From Zelonia costaricensis (Eukaryota; Euglenozoa; Kinetoplastea; Trypanosomatida; Trypanosomatidae), in contig JASAOO010003500.1 in assembly GCA_030849075.1 (NCBI GenBank), forward strand, positions 1 to 64,000: DNA of 64,000 bases. The letters run 5' to 3'. The notes beneath the pieces are model-generated. The model was not told the origin of the DNA. It ran no database searches and worked only from the letters and a program-made list of their open reading frames with translations. The position numbers and the translations under genes were made by a program. Below, piece after piece: positions 28,601-38,571 of the stretch (position 1 is the first letter of the stretch; every line of letters begins with the position of its first letter).

Positions 28601-30200
28601 CCCCCTCGCGGTCGATGACGATGTGCTCGGGCAGGTACTTGGCCAGCGGGCTGCTCGGGCTGCGCAGCAGCGGCCAGTACGCCTTGGGCATGGAGAGGTA
28701 CGACATGGGCGGCAGCACGGCGAGCAGCTGCTGGTGTGGGAAGAAGGGCTTGCCGAGGTCGAAGGAGACGCGCGAGGCGATGGCTGGCAGGTTGATCATG
28801 TCGCTCGCCATCGGGGCGTAGTAGTGCGGGAAGAACCACTTCCACGACGGCACACCCTGGTAGTAGTAGTGCATGACCCACATCAGACCCTCCACGTAGT
28901 GCTCCCGCAGCTTGCGCATGTCCCCGCTGTTCGCGTCCCAGCCGCCCTCGAAGCCGTGCTTCTCGCCGTAGTAGCGCTGCTTGAACTCCAGGATCGAGGT
29001 GATGGGCATCGCGTTGGTGGTGTCCACCTCGTGCGTCGGGTCGCGGCGAGCGCGGTTCTTCTGGAACTCCGCCTCCTCCTGCTGCCGGCGCCGCAGGGTC
29101 TCGAACTCGAGCTTGCCGATCTCGTTGAGCCAAATCTCTGCGTGCCGCCAGTCGATCTCGCCCTTCTGCGTGAGGTACTTGCCCTTGCTGAGCGCGTGCT
29201 CGACGTAGATGCGCAGCATCACCGGCATGCTCCCGTCGTTGATGCCGACCGTCGGCAGCGTCGGCAGGAAGTCGTTACCGATGAAGAAGCACATGAAAAC
29301 GAAGTCGTCGACGACGCGCTCAAAGTCGATGGCGACGTTGCTCTTGGCGCGGGCCATGCACTCCCGCACCTCGAGCTGCAGGTAGTCCCGAAAGACGCTG
29401 ACGTGCAGCAGCACGAACTCGTCCGCCTTGTGGTACGCCTTGTCCTTCACGATCCCCTTGGCTTCGTCCTCCTCCTGCCGCTCCCGCTCCTTGCGGGAGC
29501 CGGGGCCGAAGGTGACCACCTCACGCAGCAGCACAAAGTGCGGCTCGTGCGTGGCCAGGGCAAGCATGACGAGGTCGGCGTCCAGGCCGTACATGCAGTG
29601 CGTTTCGTTGGGGTCGTAGTCCGGCTGCATCTTGCGGCGCCGGATGAAGTCCACGATCTTGTGCTCGCCCTCACCAGGGCAGTCGTGGCCAGAGAAGATG
29701 ATCTGGCAGCCCTGCCACGCCGGGTCGGTGGACAGCTTCATCGTGATGAAGTACTGAAACTCCTTGCTGACCCGCACCATGAAGGGGGTGCCGGGGGTGA
29801 TGCAGTTGCTGTCGAACACGTCCTTCTCCTCCGGCACCTCCTCGCCCATCGCCAAGGCCTCCTCACGCGCCACCATCATCTCATAGCCGGCGCGGTAGCG
29901 GCGCTGACGCTGCTGGTTCATCTTCGCCCGCGGCGCGACGCCATCGACGGCGAGCAGGAAGTACTTGCGTGGCTGAATCGCGTTGAAGAGCTTCTCAAGG
30001 TACGTGAACATGCCCTGGATCATCTCCTTCTCGGTCGGACTGCGCCGCGTCGCGTCGACATCGTTTGGGTGCGTGCAGTTGTGGATGATACCGTTGATGT
30101 CCAGGTACAGGTTGTCCACCGGCGGCGGGGAGTCCTTGAAGGGCGTGATGACGGACGGGAATCGCTCCGCCGCCCACCGGAAGAACTTTGGAACACCCAT
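25608..30200 (-). CDS. XRNA: 5'-3' exoribonuclease XRNA (XRN1 family)
   Basis: A 1530-residue processive 5'-3' exoribonuclease that degrades decapped mRNA. The start MGVPKFFRWAAERFPSVITP is the family signature at the very N-terminus. Conserved acidic catalytic positions are visible: LYLDINGIIHNC (31-42), LAVDGVAPRAK (83-93), GHDCPGEGEHKIVDFIRRRK (171-190), MYGLDADLVMLAL (203-215) and, later, FIGNDFLPTLPT. The second conserved XRN region and ordered domains continue to about residue 1190. The last 300 residues are an alanine/threonine/proline-rich disordered tail, with a short ordered end RLKIKYTNTGSVFRNWLDTF. It is larger than XRN2-type enzymes and matches the trypanosome XRNA involved in decay of regulated messages. 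XRND, the nuclear paralogue, is the alternative. Length and the long C-terminal part favour XRNA. Confidence 0.93.
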   Translation of the reverse strand: MGVPKFFRWAAERFPSVITPFKDSPPPVDNLYLDINGIIHNCTHPNDVDATRRSPTEKEMIQGMFTYLEKLFNAIQPRKYFLLAVDGVAPRAKMNQQRQRRYRAGYEMMVAREEALAMGEEVPEEKDVFDSNCITPGTPFMVRVSKEFQYFITMKLSTDPAWQGCQIIFSGHDCPGEGEHKIVDFIRRRKMQPDYDPNETHCMYGLDADLVMLALATHEPHFVLLREVVTFGPGSRKERERQEEDEAKGIVKDKAYHKADEFVLLHVSVFRDYLQLEVRECMARAKSNVAIDFERVVDDFVFMCFFIGNDFLPTLPTVGINDGSMPVMLRIYVEHALSKGKYLTQKGEIDWRHAEIWLNEIGKLEFETLRRRQQEEAEFQKNRARRDPTHEVDTTNAMPITSILEFKQRYYGEKHGFEGGWDANSGDMRKLREHYVEGLMWVMHYYYQGVPSWKWFFPHYYAPMASDMINLPAIASRVSFDLGKPFFPHQQLLAVLPPMSYLSMPKAYWPLLRSPSSPLAKYLPEHIVIDREGARAPWEGIVLIPFIDERTLVAAYESVQRNVDPEDAANNVNGPPLRFRYDSLMPPYDLPDDMFGALRNVLVKRETYAFPHIDKFVPQLCNGVYVGTRQLEGFSTLQSKRNLIKPTFESGIVSVFGRPTKNDSLLLQLYDSLKAKSVEDVATLVGKEVLVGFPHYKRARVASIKDVHKSITATYSKEGVFSGTEEHKNNRDESAAFVKEADTHARFMKSQLGIAVEQVDVLIYVHRFNGMQVTRRGHIERHFSTTWTCYPSQLLCTLEGIDMKLDSRYEERDRSEHDTAFGARCAYIGPQPKSKKSQLDVYGSCGTVVTAGQHDTTTQQGDTLTVRLKVFQEPLRLPTELLQFAAQRNWTALPQVAVSLDILPRTLTSICSSLVTSAQFGSRELGLCLKFTGRCLAKVGYAKLVQHSLNPWYMGNKDIFARMEKDSEDIGYHLEKAEKGDFNGTASNNRGGSGTWYFSRDAQDLIRDYVKRFRPLIQYIETGGVNANSVEPQQFLTGKWRDKEADEVLTEIEEFLLETGLRETPMITATEEAFPQALLKQLETSLQEQQGRSFKELSLRQVSRNQLYFPVTRSSGGHLVPLPLPQEQTFYLGSRVVNCRATGTVPFGTHGTIVRLLASGREAEVVYDIPFTGGTRLDGRLTDTRAAITKLSALLVLKSSDGQAAGSPSGAAEAVGQPAQQPAPQSPADTKAAAAAVTSGSAKLRELQFLLQANGIHVDPTARPTASPPSLPPTAAHSAATASAAAVATGVPAGLASLVPRPRSSVPTEPASVTAAASSSTTSTSKRVTPASATAHLSSNPTTPAPFARDTHSSPASLKITAAPGSSGISLQDLARHLPNAAALHSPVTITSASTSATAPATTSAPATTAAATAAAAAAAPATSNVTIPVPKSAQHPPATATAPAPVSAPAPAPAAAARGAEAKVTSPTAAPRRKSRDVQVIPDDFISGRLKIKYTNTGSVFRNWLDTFTADAVSKAIAELDLEEKANPM

Positions 30201-33200
30201 GGCGACACCTCCTCAGCACAGTGCCACACGCGCGGTCCGTGAGCCCGTGCGCAGCGCGGGTACCCTCGCGAAGGAGAAGCGAAGAGAGGAGTCGACGAAT
30301 GCGACACCAGGCACAGCAGGCGGTGATGGAGGGTCGACGACCCACACACACACAAACACACACACAGAAACAAGGTCCAAGCAATCCGCTACGTGAGCGA
30401 AGGCGTCTGCTGATGCCTTCTGCTGAAGGAGAAGCGTGTGTTGATGCACACACACACACGCACCAAGATAGAGATGGAGAGGGGGAGGGAAGAAGTTGGC
30501 GAGTCGGGAGACGAGGTGGTGTCGTGCACGCGTCGAGCTCGTGCAAGCAGAGAAGACGGCCTGGGTGAGACTGAAGCGAACGACAAAGGGGAAAGGAGCG
30601 GAGGGTGACGGTGGGGGGGAGGGAGGGGGAGGAGCAGGAAGGCGTCGCAGTTACAAACACACACGCACACAACACACACAAACACCAACTACAAACTCAC
30701 ACACGCACACACACGGAGGAGAACGACAAAAACGGCGGCGCGCGATCAGCTGCGCCTGTCCACGCTCACTTTCACGTTTCGGCACGCACAGCACGAGCGC
30801 ACGCACGCGCGTCCGTCGGGGGGGTGAGGGAGTGGGAGAGGGAACAGGGAGGAGCACAAGGGAGGGGAGGGGAGGAGGGGGGTTTCTCAGGCACGACACG
30901 CCGCAAGCCCTAAAACAGGAAAATGGAGTCGATCTGCGGCGGCGACAACAACAAACAGGCACAACCTCACCGAGGAAGCGGCAAACACGGGCACCCACAC
31001 GCAGAGGAAAGGGGGGAGGGGGAGGCCCAGTGATGCAGGCACAAACGCACACAAACGCACACACACACAGACACCAGCTTGCACAGTGTCCGGCAGAGCG
31101 AGGTGGTCGCGGGGGGTGGGGGGTGGGGGGAGCGCGATGGCGCAGTCGGGGGATGGAGGGAAGGTGAGATGCAAGGTGAAGATGCGGAGGAAGGGCGTGG
31201 GTACGCGCGGGGTACGCTGGACGTCGACCCTACACCGAAAGCACGCCTGAGAAGGGCCCTCACGCGTCTTTTACGTTGTGCGGGGCCGCGGCTTCGTTTG
31301 TGTGTGTGTATGTGTGTGTATGGGTGGTCAAGGGGGGGAGGGAGGTGAGATAGATATCAGCACGTAAGCGATCCGAGGAATAGCGCAAACCAGATGATCT
31401 AGAAAGCAAGCACAACGAGGAGGGGTGTGGGGGAGAGAAACCAAGTGGGAAGACAACCCCGAAGAAAAGGCGGGAGTGTGTGGAGGGAGAGAGGGGGTTG
31501 GGGGGAGGGGAGAGGCCCAGGCAGCCACAAGACGAGGCCGTCTGTGAAGGCGATGCTTGCGTCGCACGACAGCTGAAGGTAAGGTAGTGAGAGAGGGAGT
31601 CGTTGAAGAGCGAGAGACGGGGGGTCGTGTGGTGGCTTCCACGTTCCCAACCCTGTCAGCGCCCACGCACACACGCACGTGGTTCACGGAGCGTAGGTCC
31701 GGCACAGCAAAGGGGAGGAAGCGGCCAAAGAGCTGCTCAGGCGGTTCTGTGTGGAGGGAGTTTGTGCGTGGATTGAGGTGGGCACACGTCAGGGGGGAGG
31801 GGGGGCAGCACTCGCTTCACGACGCCCCTTCTCGCACGCCGTGTGTGTGTGTGTGTGTCTCGCGTGTCTCCGCTCGTCAGCAGCGGCGTGCACGGCACCA
31901 CGTCGGTGTCGGTCCTCCTCACGAGGAAGAAGGCACAAGCGGAGGGTGTTGGTGGGTGCGTAGGTGATGGGAGAGGGAACTTCGATGGCGAGGCGGGCGC
32001 GTGAGCTCACAAACAGTCGAGGCTGACACACCTGTGCGAGTGACGCAGCAGCTGAACTTGTACCCTTGCGCGCGGAGGCGGTGGTCGGTCCAAGTCAAAA
32101 GGGGTATGGGGGGCGGGAGGGGGAGGGGGGTGGAGAGTCGTGTAGGTGCCTTGGAGAAGGTCGGCAGAAGTGCGACGGAAATGGGTGAGACCAAAACTGG
32201 TGAAAGGCGAGACTGCCGCGCGTGGGCACCGGGGCGATGTGAAGTCGATGCAGCGGCGGCGGGGGGGAGAGGGGGGGAGGGGGGAAGGGGCGGGCGGAGT
32301 CATGCCACGCCATTCCGCCACAGAGACCGGAAGAACCGTGCGACAAATTGGGTGGAGGAGAGGGGGACGCGAAGACGCGGCAGTTGAGTGGACGAGGGAT
32401 GAAAGAAGCCATTCGCGATGCCGGCTGCCTGTGCAACGGCAGCGGCGTGCGTGACGCGCAACAGGACGCTGCGCGAGGCAGTCACGTATTGTCTTCTCTT
32501 CCGCGCAGTGCGCTGCTTTACTCTACAACACAGAGCACCTTGTCCAGGTGGGGGAGCCTCGTGTGCACCGAGTCTCCACTGTCTGCCACAAGGCCGGAAG
32601 TTGCGGCGCCCTTCGACAGGGGCCCTCGCCGAGGTCACAAGAACCGCCCATCCTTCAGCTCGTCCGCCGTCCGTGTCGACTCAGGTCAATGTGCTGCAGG
32701 CACGCATGGCTCGAAAGATACACGACATCACCACGGTGGAAAGACACAAACACATACACACACAAACACACTTGTACAGCCAATCAACGCCTCCCGGCCT
32801 CCATTCGCACGCCTCAGCGTGCCCAAAAAAGAAGCGCGCGGGGGTGGGTGGCGTGACGGGAGAGCAGGCGCGTCGGCGTGCGATCACGCGGCGTGCGCGC
32901 AGCACAGCGAGGAGGAGAATGCAGTAGGAGAGGAAGACGAGGGACGGGGAATGGAGACAGAGAAACGAGGGAGGTGGTGGGGGGAACTGGGAGGAGGTTG
33001 CACCTACGCTGCTTGACGCCACACACACACACTCACCCGCTCAACCCCCGCTGTGTCCTTACCGTAGCCCCGCTTCTTCGCTGCTATAGAACTGTACATG
33101 GGTGTACTAGGTTGAGTGAGAGAGAGACTTGATGTGTGTGCGTTTGTGTGTCTGTGTGTGTGCGTGTGTCGTAGAGGAGGGTGAAGAGGGGCCGGAGAAG

Positions 33201-33215
33201 GATGGGCAGGCAGAG

Positions 33216-33216
<1 letters not shown>

Positions 33217-33252
<36 letters not shown>
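33217..33252. repeat. (CA)18 dinucleotide repeat
   Basis: A perfect 36-nt repeat, the longest dinucleotide run in the window. Confidence 0.95.
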
Positions 33253-33256
<4 letters not shown>

Positions 33257-33752
33257 CACTCATACGCAAGAGAGAGAAAGCGCAAAGACATACGCACACG
33301 CGCACGGACACGGAAGACGTGCACCTGAGCGGGGATGAGGAAAGAAAAGGTCCAGCATATGCGGATGCACTCGTGGCGCGCAAGACGGGGATGTGCGCTG
33401 TGCTCTGGGGGCCAACAAGAAGAAGGCAGAGCGCAGAGGCAACACCGTCCGCGAGCTTAGCGTGTGTATCGAGCGGACACGAGCTAGTGAAAGGAGTGTG
33501 CGTGCTGAGAAAGAGCCGGATATCGAGGGGGGAGGGGGGGAGAGCGGCAGCGTCCCGTGGACCGTGCAAGTCGCGGCACTGTACCCCCTCGAGGACGGAG
33601 GTCGGTCGGTGAACGGAGAAGCGGCAGTCCCTGCCCACGACGGCGTACACGCCACGAGCCCGAAAGCGAGCGCTCACACAAGGGAAGCAACACCGCCGTG
33701 AGGGAAAACAAAGGGAGGAGGGGGGGAGGGGTACATCTAACCTTAAAGACAG

Positions 33753-33830
33753 GACACACACACACGCACACACACACACACGCGTCACTGTGTGTGTGTG
33801 TGTGTGTGCGTGTGCGTGTGTAGGTGTGTG
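33753..33830. repeat. (CA)n followed by (GT)n: inverted repeat
   Basis: A CA-rich run (about 33753-33782) and a GT-rich run (about 33788-33820) are separated only by CGCGTCACT. The two arms are complementary and could form an RNA hairpin of roughly 25 pairs about 200 nt downstream of the 320-aa gene stop codon. Confidence 0.75.
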
Positions 33831-34002
33831 TGCGGGTGTGCGACAGAGAAGGAGAAAGCCACCAAGTATGCAGCGCGTCACATCCCTGCCGCAGCCCGCT
33901 GACAGACAGACACACACACACACACACACATACATCGGCTCGCGCGCAGGTGCGTGTGGACCTGCGTGTGTGTGGGCGTGGATAGTGGAGCGGGTTTCGA
34001 GC

Positions 34003-34965
34003 TCATGCCGTCTCCTCCGCCGCCGCACCCGCTGCGGAAGCCGCCGTCGCGGTGTCTGCCACGGCGGACTGACTCGCCGCCGCGTTGCCGGTGCACCCGA
34101 AGCGCGGCTTGTGGGCGTGGCGCCGGCCAACGACGGTCGAGTTGGCCATGAGCGTCCCAATTGCGGAGTACTCCTTCGTGACGAGGCGGTTGCGGTGGTT
34201 GACAGTGTCGCCCTGGCATCCGAAGTCCATCGTGTAGTCGCCGACCTGGAACACCTCGTTGCAGTGGCAGTGGCGGCTGGCGTGGTTCGTGCCGGTGGCC
34301 CCCTCCGGCCGGAGGAAGGCGCGGGGGCGGTAGTCGCAGCTGCTGTGCATGAAGTTGCTCTGCACGTTGCGCACGCCCTGCGGCGGGTCCTGCGGCTTGA
34401 GCAGGTAGGAGTTGTAGCTGATGGGGGTGAAGTCGTAGCCGGGCTGGCAGAGCACCGGCGGCGGGCAGTTCTTGTGCAGCTCCTCCGGCGCAAACGTGCG
34501 GGGCAGCGGCTTCCCGCTGAGGTGGTGGCCGCGCTGGTCGACCAGCGGACGCAGGCGGGGCTGCTGCATGGCGCGGCGCATCGTGGAGCGCGACATCGTC
34601 TCCGCCTTGAAGACGTCATTGGGGCTGTACGTCGTGGTGCTCTGGAAGGAGTCCATGACCGCCGGCGCGGCGCGCTCGTACTGCTCGTGGCGGCCGTCCG
34701 AGAAGTTCAGGCGGATCTTGATGGGCCCCCACGGCTTCGCGTTGGCCGACTGCACGGCTGTCACGGCGTCCTTGTACGTGCACCCGTCTGGCAGGTTGTA
34801 CGTCTTCCAGGTGGCGAGCGGGTGGGTGGCGAGGCCGCCGCCGTTGAAGTTGACCTCATCCGGGCTGTACCCCTTGCGCCGCATCGCCGCCTTGCTGGGC
34901 AGGCTCAGCACCGCGTAGCTGGTCGGCACGGCCGCGTTCGCCGGCTCCTTGTACGTAGAGTCCAT
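34003..34965 (-). CDS. conserved protein of unknown function, possibly axonemal
   Basis: A 320-residue protein starting MDSTYKEPANAAVPTSYAVL. It is not low-complexity apart from an alanine-rich last 30 residues. It is rich in proline, tyrosine, asparagine and histidine, with extended phrases such as GYDFTPISYNSYLLKPQDPP, NFMHSSCDYRPRAFLRPEG and GDYTMDFGCQGDTVNHRNRL. Extended, Tyr/Pro/Arg-rich proteins without a clear fold are common among microtubule inner proteins of the flagellum, so an axonemal role is a guess from composition. No signal peptide or membrane segment is seen. The ATG at 34965 begins the ordered sequence, and the 17 codons upstream look like leader. Confidence 0.8.
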   Translation of the reverse strand: MDSTYKEPANAAVPTSYAVLSLPSKAAMRRKGYSPDEVNFNGGGLATHPLATWKTYNLPDGCTYKDAVTAVQSANAKPWGPIKIRLNFSDGRHEQYERAAPAVMDSFQSTTTYSPNDVFKAETMSRSTMRRAMQQPRLRPLVDQRGHHLSGKPLPRTFAPEELHKNCPPPVLCQPGYDFTPISYNSYLLKPQDPPQGVRNVQSNFMHSSCDYRPRAFLRPEGATGTNHASRHCHCNEVFQVGDYTMDFGCQGDTVNHRNRLVTKEYSAIGTLMANSTVVGRRHAHKPRFGCTGNAAASQSAVADTATAASAAGAAAEETA

Positions 34966-35745
34966 CTTGGGGATGGCGAGGAGAAGACGGAAGTGTGGCA
35001 AAGGAGCGAGAAGCACGGAAGGAGGGGAGGCCGTGCGAACGCCTGCACGTGACTGTTCCTGCGTGCGAGTGCGCGGCGTTGCAGGTGCGTTTCTGTTGAG
35101 TACGTGGGGGGTGGGGGAGGGGGTGCTAGCAAGCTGGGAGATGGAGGGGCGGGTGGGTGTGCGTGCTTAGGTGCTGCGTAGGTGAGACAGGGGAGCGAAG
35201 GGGGTGAAAACTCGAAGTGCTGAAGGGAGGACGGGGGACGGGCCCTCAGTGGCGTGGGAGGGTGCACGCCATAGCCTGCAGAAGAATGACGCTGCGGCGA
35301 GTAGTCTGCGAGTGCACCATCACGCCAGACGTCGAAGTGCTCAAGCAGCGAAGCGCATGCCCCCCTCCCCACCCGCCCGCGTGAAGGGCAGGGCAGCTGC
35401 ACACCCACTCGTGAGAAACGAAACCGCACATAAGCGAGGCATTCTCGCCCCTCCCCTCACTCTGCTCTGAGTGCGGTGCATCGCTTGATTGTGTCTCGAC
35501 CTGTCTGTCTGCGCGTGTTTGTGTGTGGGTGTGTGTGTGTGTGCGTGTAGGTGTGGGTGTAGGCTCTCTTCCGGGAGAAGCGATGCGGTACGCGTGGCCA
35601 CGCCAAGTAGCGGCACCATCGCCTTCCTTAGCACGGACACCACAGCCACTACCATGAAGCCTCCGTGTGCGTAAGCAGCACGGACAAATGTGCTTACACG
35701 CACACGCACACACATGTAGACACACACACACGCTCGCACGAACCT
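34966..35745. other. intergenic spacer
   Basis: No gene is seen. G-rich plus-strand sequence at 35106-35160, GT-rich at 35513-35560, CA-rich at about 35698-35733 just downstream of the NBS1-like stop codon. Confidence 0.6.
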
Positions 35746-38571
35746 TCAGAAGATGCCGTCGATGTCGAAGATGTGGAAGGTGGAGTCGTCGGCGGACGAG
35801 GTCGGCACCGTCGCAGGGGGCGGAGCAGCGGGTACATCGGAGACGCGGCCATCCATGGCACCTGCCACCGCATCACGATACGCGGCGTCAACGTCCACGT
35901 CCACACGCACGCTGCCGTCCCCGCGACTGCGTGCAGCCCGCGGCCCACCACGTGCACCCCGACGCGCCACCGTCCCCCGCCGTCGGCTGGAGGCGTTGTG
36001 AGCCGCCGTGTCGAAGGCGTTGAAGGCTATGCCGCTCGCTAGCTCCGCCGCCGCCACGCGACCCGCCAGCCCACCGCGGCTGCCGCCCATCACCACCTGC
36101 TCCGGCACCACGCCCTCCGCATCCACCGTCGGCACGCGCGCCGTCAGCATGCTGGCGGCGAGTTGCTGCCGGGCACGGTTCTGCTCCAGCTCCGCGAGCG
36201 GCTCGCTAGGGGGCAGCGCCTGCTTCACGAACACCTTGCCGCCGCCGAGTGCCGTCCCGCCAGCGATGATGGTGCTGGTGGTGTTGGCGCAGTATGTGGG
36301 TTTCACATCGGCAAAGCAGGGGTACGGCGGGAGAGGCACGGGTCCGACCTGGAGCTGCGCCGCGCGAGCCGAGCTCGAATTCGCGGCGGAGGGGGCGGCG
36401 TGTGCGCTGGCAGCAACACCCGCTGCTACAGCGGCGGCCTCGAAGCTCACCCACCCGTCCGCGCTCTCTTTACGTGGGCGGCGGTGGAGCCGTGCTGCCG
36501 ACGCGGCGGCGCTGTCGCCACGGGCATCGCCGCCGCACGCAGGCGGCACCGCGACGTCGGCCGCCCCCGCTGTTGCGCGTCCGAGTTCAGGGAAGAGGGG
36601 CTGGGCGTCGCTGCCTCGACCCTCATCCGCCTCCTCGCCGTCTTGCGGCCAGTCGTCCTGGGTTCGGTCAAGATCCACTCCATCGCCGGTGTGGCCCTCC
36701 GCCTCCGCCACACGAGCGACCACCTCGGCGAGGGTCTGCGGCATCGTCGCTAGCGTGGGGTACGGCGGCAGCGCCAGAGGCCGCAACGCGACGATGGACT
36801 CGACCAGCTGCGCGTACTCGACCGCGCAGAGGCCAAGGCCGTGTCGAAACGCCGCCACCGCCGCGCCGGCCCACGGCACGTCCAGCTCCGTCTCGCTGTA
36901 GAGGAGGACACAACGCTGGTGCTGCGCGAAAAACGCCTGCAGCGCGGCCATAGCGTCGCGAGCCGCCGCCGCATCGCAGTCGATGTCGACGACCGCACCG
37001 CTGGGCCCCGCGCCGATCCACGCCGCAAGACCGCCGAGGCCGCTGGCCGCCACGTCGGCCCACACCAACTCGGCCCCAGCCCCGTCCAGGTACGACGCCA
37101 CCTCGTCGTAGAGCGGGCGCTGCACTAGCAAGAAGGTGATGTCACGGAAGAGGGCCCGCCGCTCCGGGTGTGGTGCGAAGCACCGGCGCTGCTGCTGCGC
37201 TTGCACCGTGTCGGCTGCCGTCGACGCGGGTGAAGACGTCGCCGTGAGCGAGGTGGCAGCCGCGCCGCTCCCCTCCGCGGGCGATGCCGTGGAGGCGGGC
37301 GCTGAGGGAGGCGGCAGGGCAACGTGGGCGAGCATGTCGCACCACCACGGGGCGAGCGGAGGCAGGAAGTCGCCGGGGTCCGGCAGCGGTATCTGCGGCG
37401 AGGCGCGGTTGCGGATGGCCAGGAAGAAGGCGGGGCTGACAATGGGCACGGCACGGCACAGCATGGCGACGACGGCGGTGGAGGGCTGGACGGTGCTTGC
37501 GACGAGGAAGCTCACGGCGTCGTAGCACCGCTGCGGCGCACACGACAGCGACGCAGGGGATGCCGCCGCAGCAGCGACAGGTGACCGCAGCGGCGGCGTA
37601 GGTGGCGGCGGCGGCGCGGTGGCCGCCTGCGTGCCGGCAGCCGTCTGCACTGCCGTCCCGCTGACCGTGCGCTGCGTGAGGGAGAGGCCGCTGCCGCCGA
37701 GCAGGGTGGGAGTGGACTTGGGGTGCGACTGCGTCACACTGCTGCTGCCGTGCGTCCCGCTGCCGCGGCGCCCATCTGCGGGCGCGGAGTTGGAGACGTG
37801 GGTGGTGGTGAGTTCGTCGACCTCCTCGTCTGCCGTGCCGCCCGGGGCCGCCACGACCTGCCGCACCCCGCAGCAGCGCAGTGCGTGGATCAGCTTGACC
37901 TGCACCTCGACATCGACGTCCTCGCAGAGAGCCGCCACGTCCACCCAGACAAGCTTCAGCGTCGCGCCGTGGTGGCCGAGGCGGACAACGAACTCCTGCC
38001 ACGCGCGGCGGTGCACCGGGACGTGGTAGGGCACCTCCTTGGTGAGCTGGAGGGTGGGCGGCGGGGCAGCAGGCGTTGCCGGCGCACGAGGCACGGAGCC
38101 ACTCGAGCGCTGCCGCTTGCGTGCTGCCGGGGCATAACAGAGCCCCAGCACCCCCGGATCCAGTGTCGGCGACACCCCACCACCACCCCCGCCGTCGTCG
38201 TTCGTTTCGGCGTCCTCGGAGTCGAGACGGCCGCAAGCGGTAACGGAGGTGCCGTACGTGGAGGAGTCGAGTAGCGTGATGGGCTGCGGCGCACCGCTGT
38301 CCTCGTCCTCGGCATGGTGGGGCTGTCGGCCGTGGTTGGATGGATGCGGTGCAGGTGCGCCAAGAGATGCCGTCGCCTGCAGAGACGCTGGCGACGACGG
38401 CGAGGAGGCGGACGACGGCAGGGGCTGCAGGCCGACAGTTATGGTGAGGTGTGTGCGACTGATGCTGCGGTCGTCTTGAATCACCACGTGGCAGTCCTTC
38501 TTGCCGACCCGGTACGCCTCTCCGCCGATCAGCCAGAAGTGCGGCGTGCCTTGAAAGAAGATGACCCACAT
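35746..38571 (-). CDS. NBS1: NBS1/nibrin-like protein (FHA plus BRCT)
   Basis: A 941-residue candidate for the third subunit of the MRE11-RAD50-NBS1 complex, which senses and processes DNA double-strand breaks. It starts MWVIFFQGTPHFWLIGGEAY and continues RVGKKDCHVVIQDDRSISRTH (21-41). The MW start, GGE.Y, VG+K.C...I..D.SISR.H order is that of human nibrin, whose FHA also sits at the extreme N-terminus. Low-complexity insertions follow; the FHA closes with VRLGHHGATLKLVW. A BRCT-like segment follows (VQVKLIHALRCCGVRQVV; then AVVAMLCRAVPIVSPAFFLAI), matching nibrin's T...L..GR.IV...YF order, and a second one may lie at RALFRDITFLLVQRPLYDEV. The end, STFHIFDIDGIF, is acidic and aromatic. I cannot see a clear MRE11-binding motif. 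Symbol given on family grounds. Confidence 0.75.
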   Translation of the reverse strand: MWVIFFQGTPHFWLIGGEAYRVGKKDCHVVIQDDRSISRTHLTITVGLQPLPSSASSPSSPASLQATASLGAPAPHPSNHGRQPHHAEDEDSGAPQPITLLDSSTYGTSVTACGRLDSEDAETNDDGGGGGGVSPTLDPGVLGLCYAPAARKRQRSSGSVPRAPATPAAPPPTLQLTKEVPYHVPVHRRAWQEFVVRLGHHGATLKLVWVDVAALCEDVDVEVQVKLIHALRCCGVRQVVAAPGGTADEEVDELTTTHVSNSAPADGRRGSGTHGSSSVTQSHPKSTPTLLGGSGLSLTQRTVSGTAVQTAAGTQAATAPPPPPTPPLRSPVAAAAASPASLSCAPQRCYDAVSFLVASTVQPSTAVVAMLCRAVPIVSPAFFLAIRNRASPQIPLPDPGDFLPPLAPWWCDMLAHVALPPPSAPASTASPAEGSGAAATSLTATSSPASTAADTVQAQQQRRCFAPHPERRALFRDITFLLVQRPLYDEVASYLDGAGAELVWADVAASGLGGLAAWIGAGPSGAVVDIDCDAAAARDAMAALQAFFAQHQRCVLLYSETELDVPWAGAAVAAFRHGLGLCAVEYAQLVESIVALRPLALPPYPTLATMPQTLAEVVARVAEAEGHTGDGVDLDRTQDDWPQDGEEADEGRGSDAQPLFPELGRATAGAADVAVPPACGGDARGDSAAASAARLHRRPRKESADGWVSFEAAAVAAGVAASAHAAPSAANSSSARAAQLQVGPVPLPPYPCFADVKPTYCANTTSTIIAGGTALGGGKVFVKQALPPSEPLAELEQNRARQQLAASMLTARVPTVDAEGVVPEQVVMGGSRGGLAGRVAAAELASGIAFNAFDTAAHNASSRRRGTVARRGARGGPRAARSRGDGSVRVDVDVDAAYRDAVAGAMDGRVSDVPAAPPPATVPTSSADDSTFHIFDIDGIF

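Larger units (their letters stand above)
30201..34002. other. 3.8 kb gene-free stretch
   Basis: No gene with an ATG and plausible composition is seen on either strand. It holds purine-rich plus-strand blocks (30590-30650, 31310-31520, 32100-32300), CA-rich blocks (30652-30715 and 31035-31075), (CA)18 at 33217-33252, and the CA/GT inverted repeat at 33753-33830. An unusual non-repetitive island lies at about 32400-32720. The interval is the 3' UTR of the 320-aa gene plus the XRNA leader. Confidence 0.6.

Noticed and set aside
28365..30242. Plus-strand open frame of about 625 residues opposite XRNA
   Set aside because: It is the antisense shadow of a conserved gene; high GC removes stop codons. 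The reading is Arg/Val/His-rich with no domain.
32300..32638. Minus-strand basic 112-residue frame in the 3.8 kb gap
   Set aside because: It has no ATG (starts GTG), no domain, and no recognisable leader signal. Kept only as part of a finding about the island.
33084..34619. Minus-strand open frame of about 511 residues overlapping the 320-aa gene
   Set aside because: It is a different frame of that gene joined to CA/GT spacer; it reads as Arg/Ser runs then Thr-His repeats.
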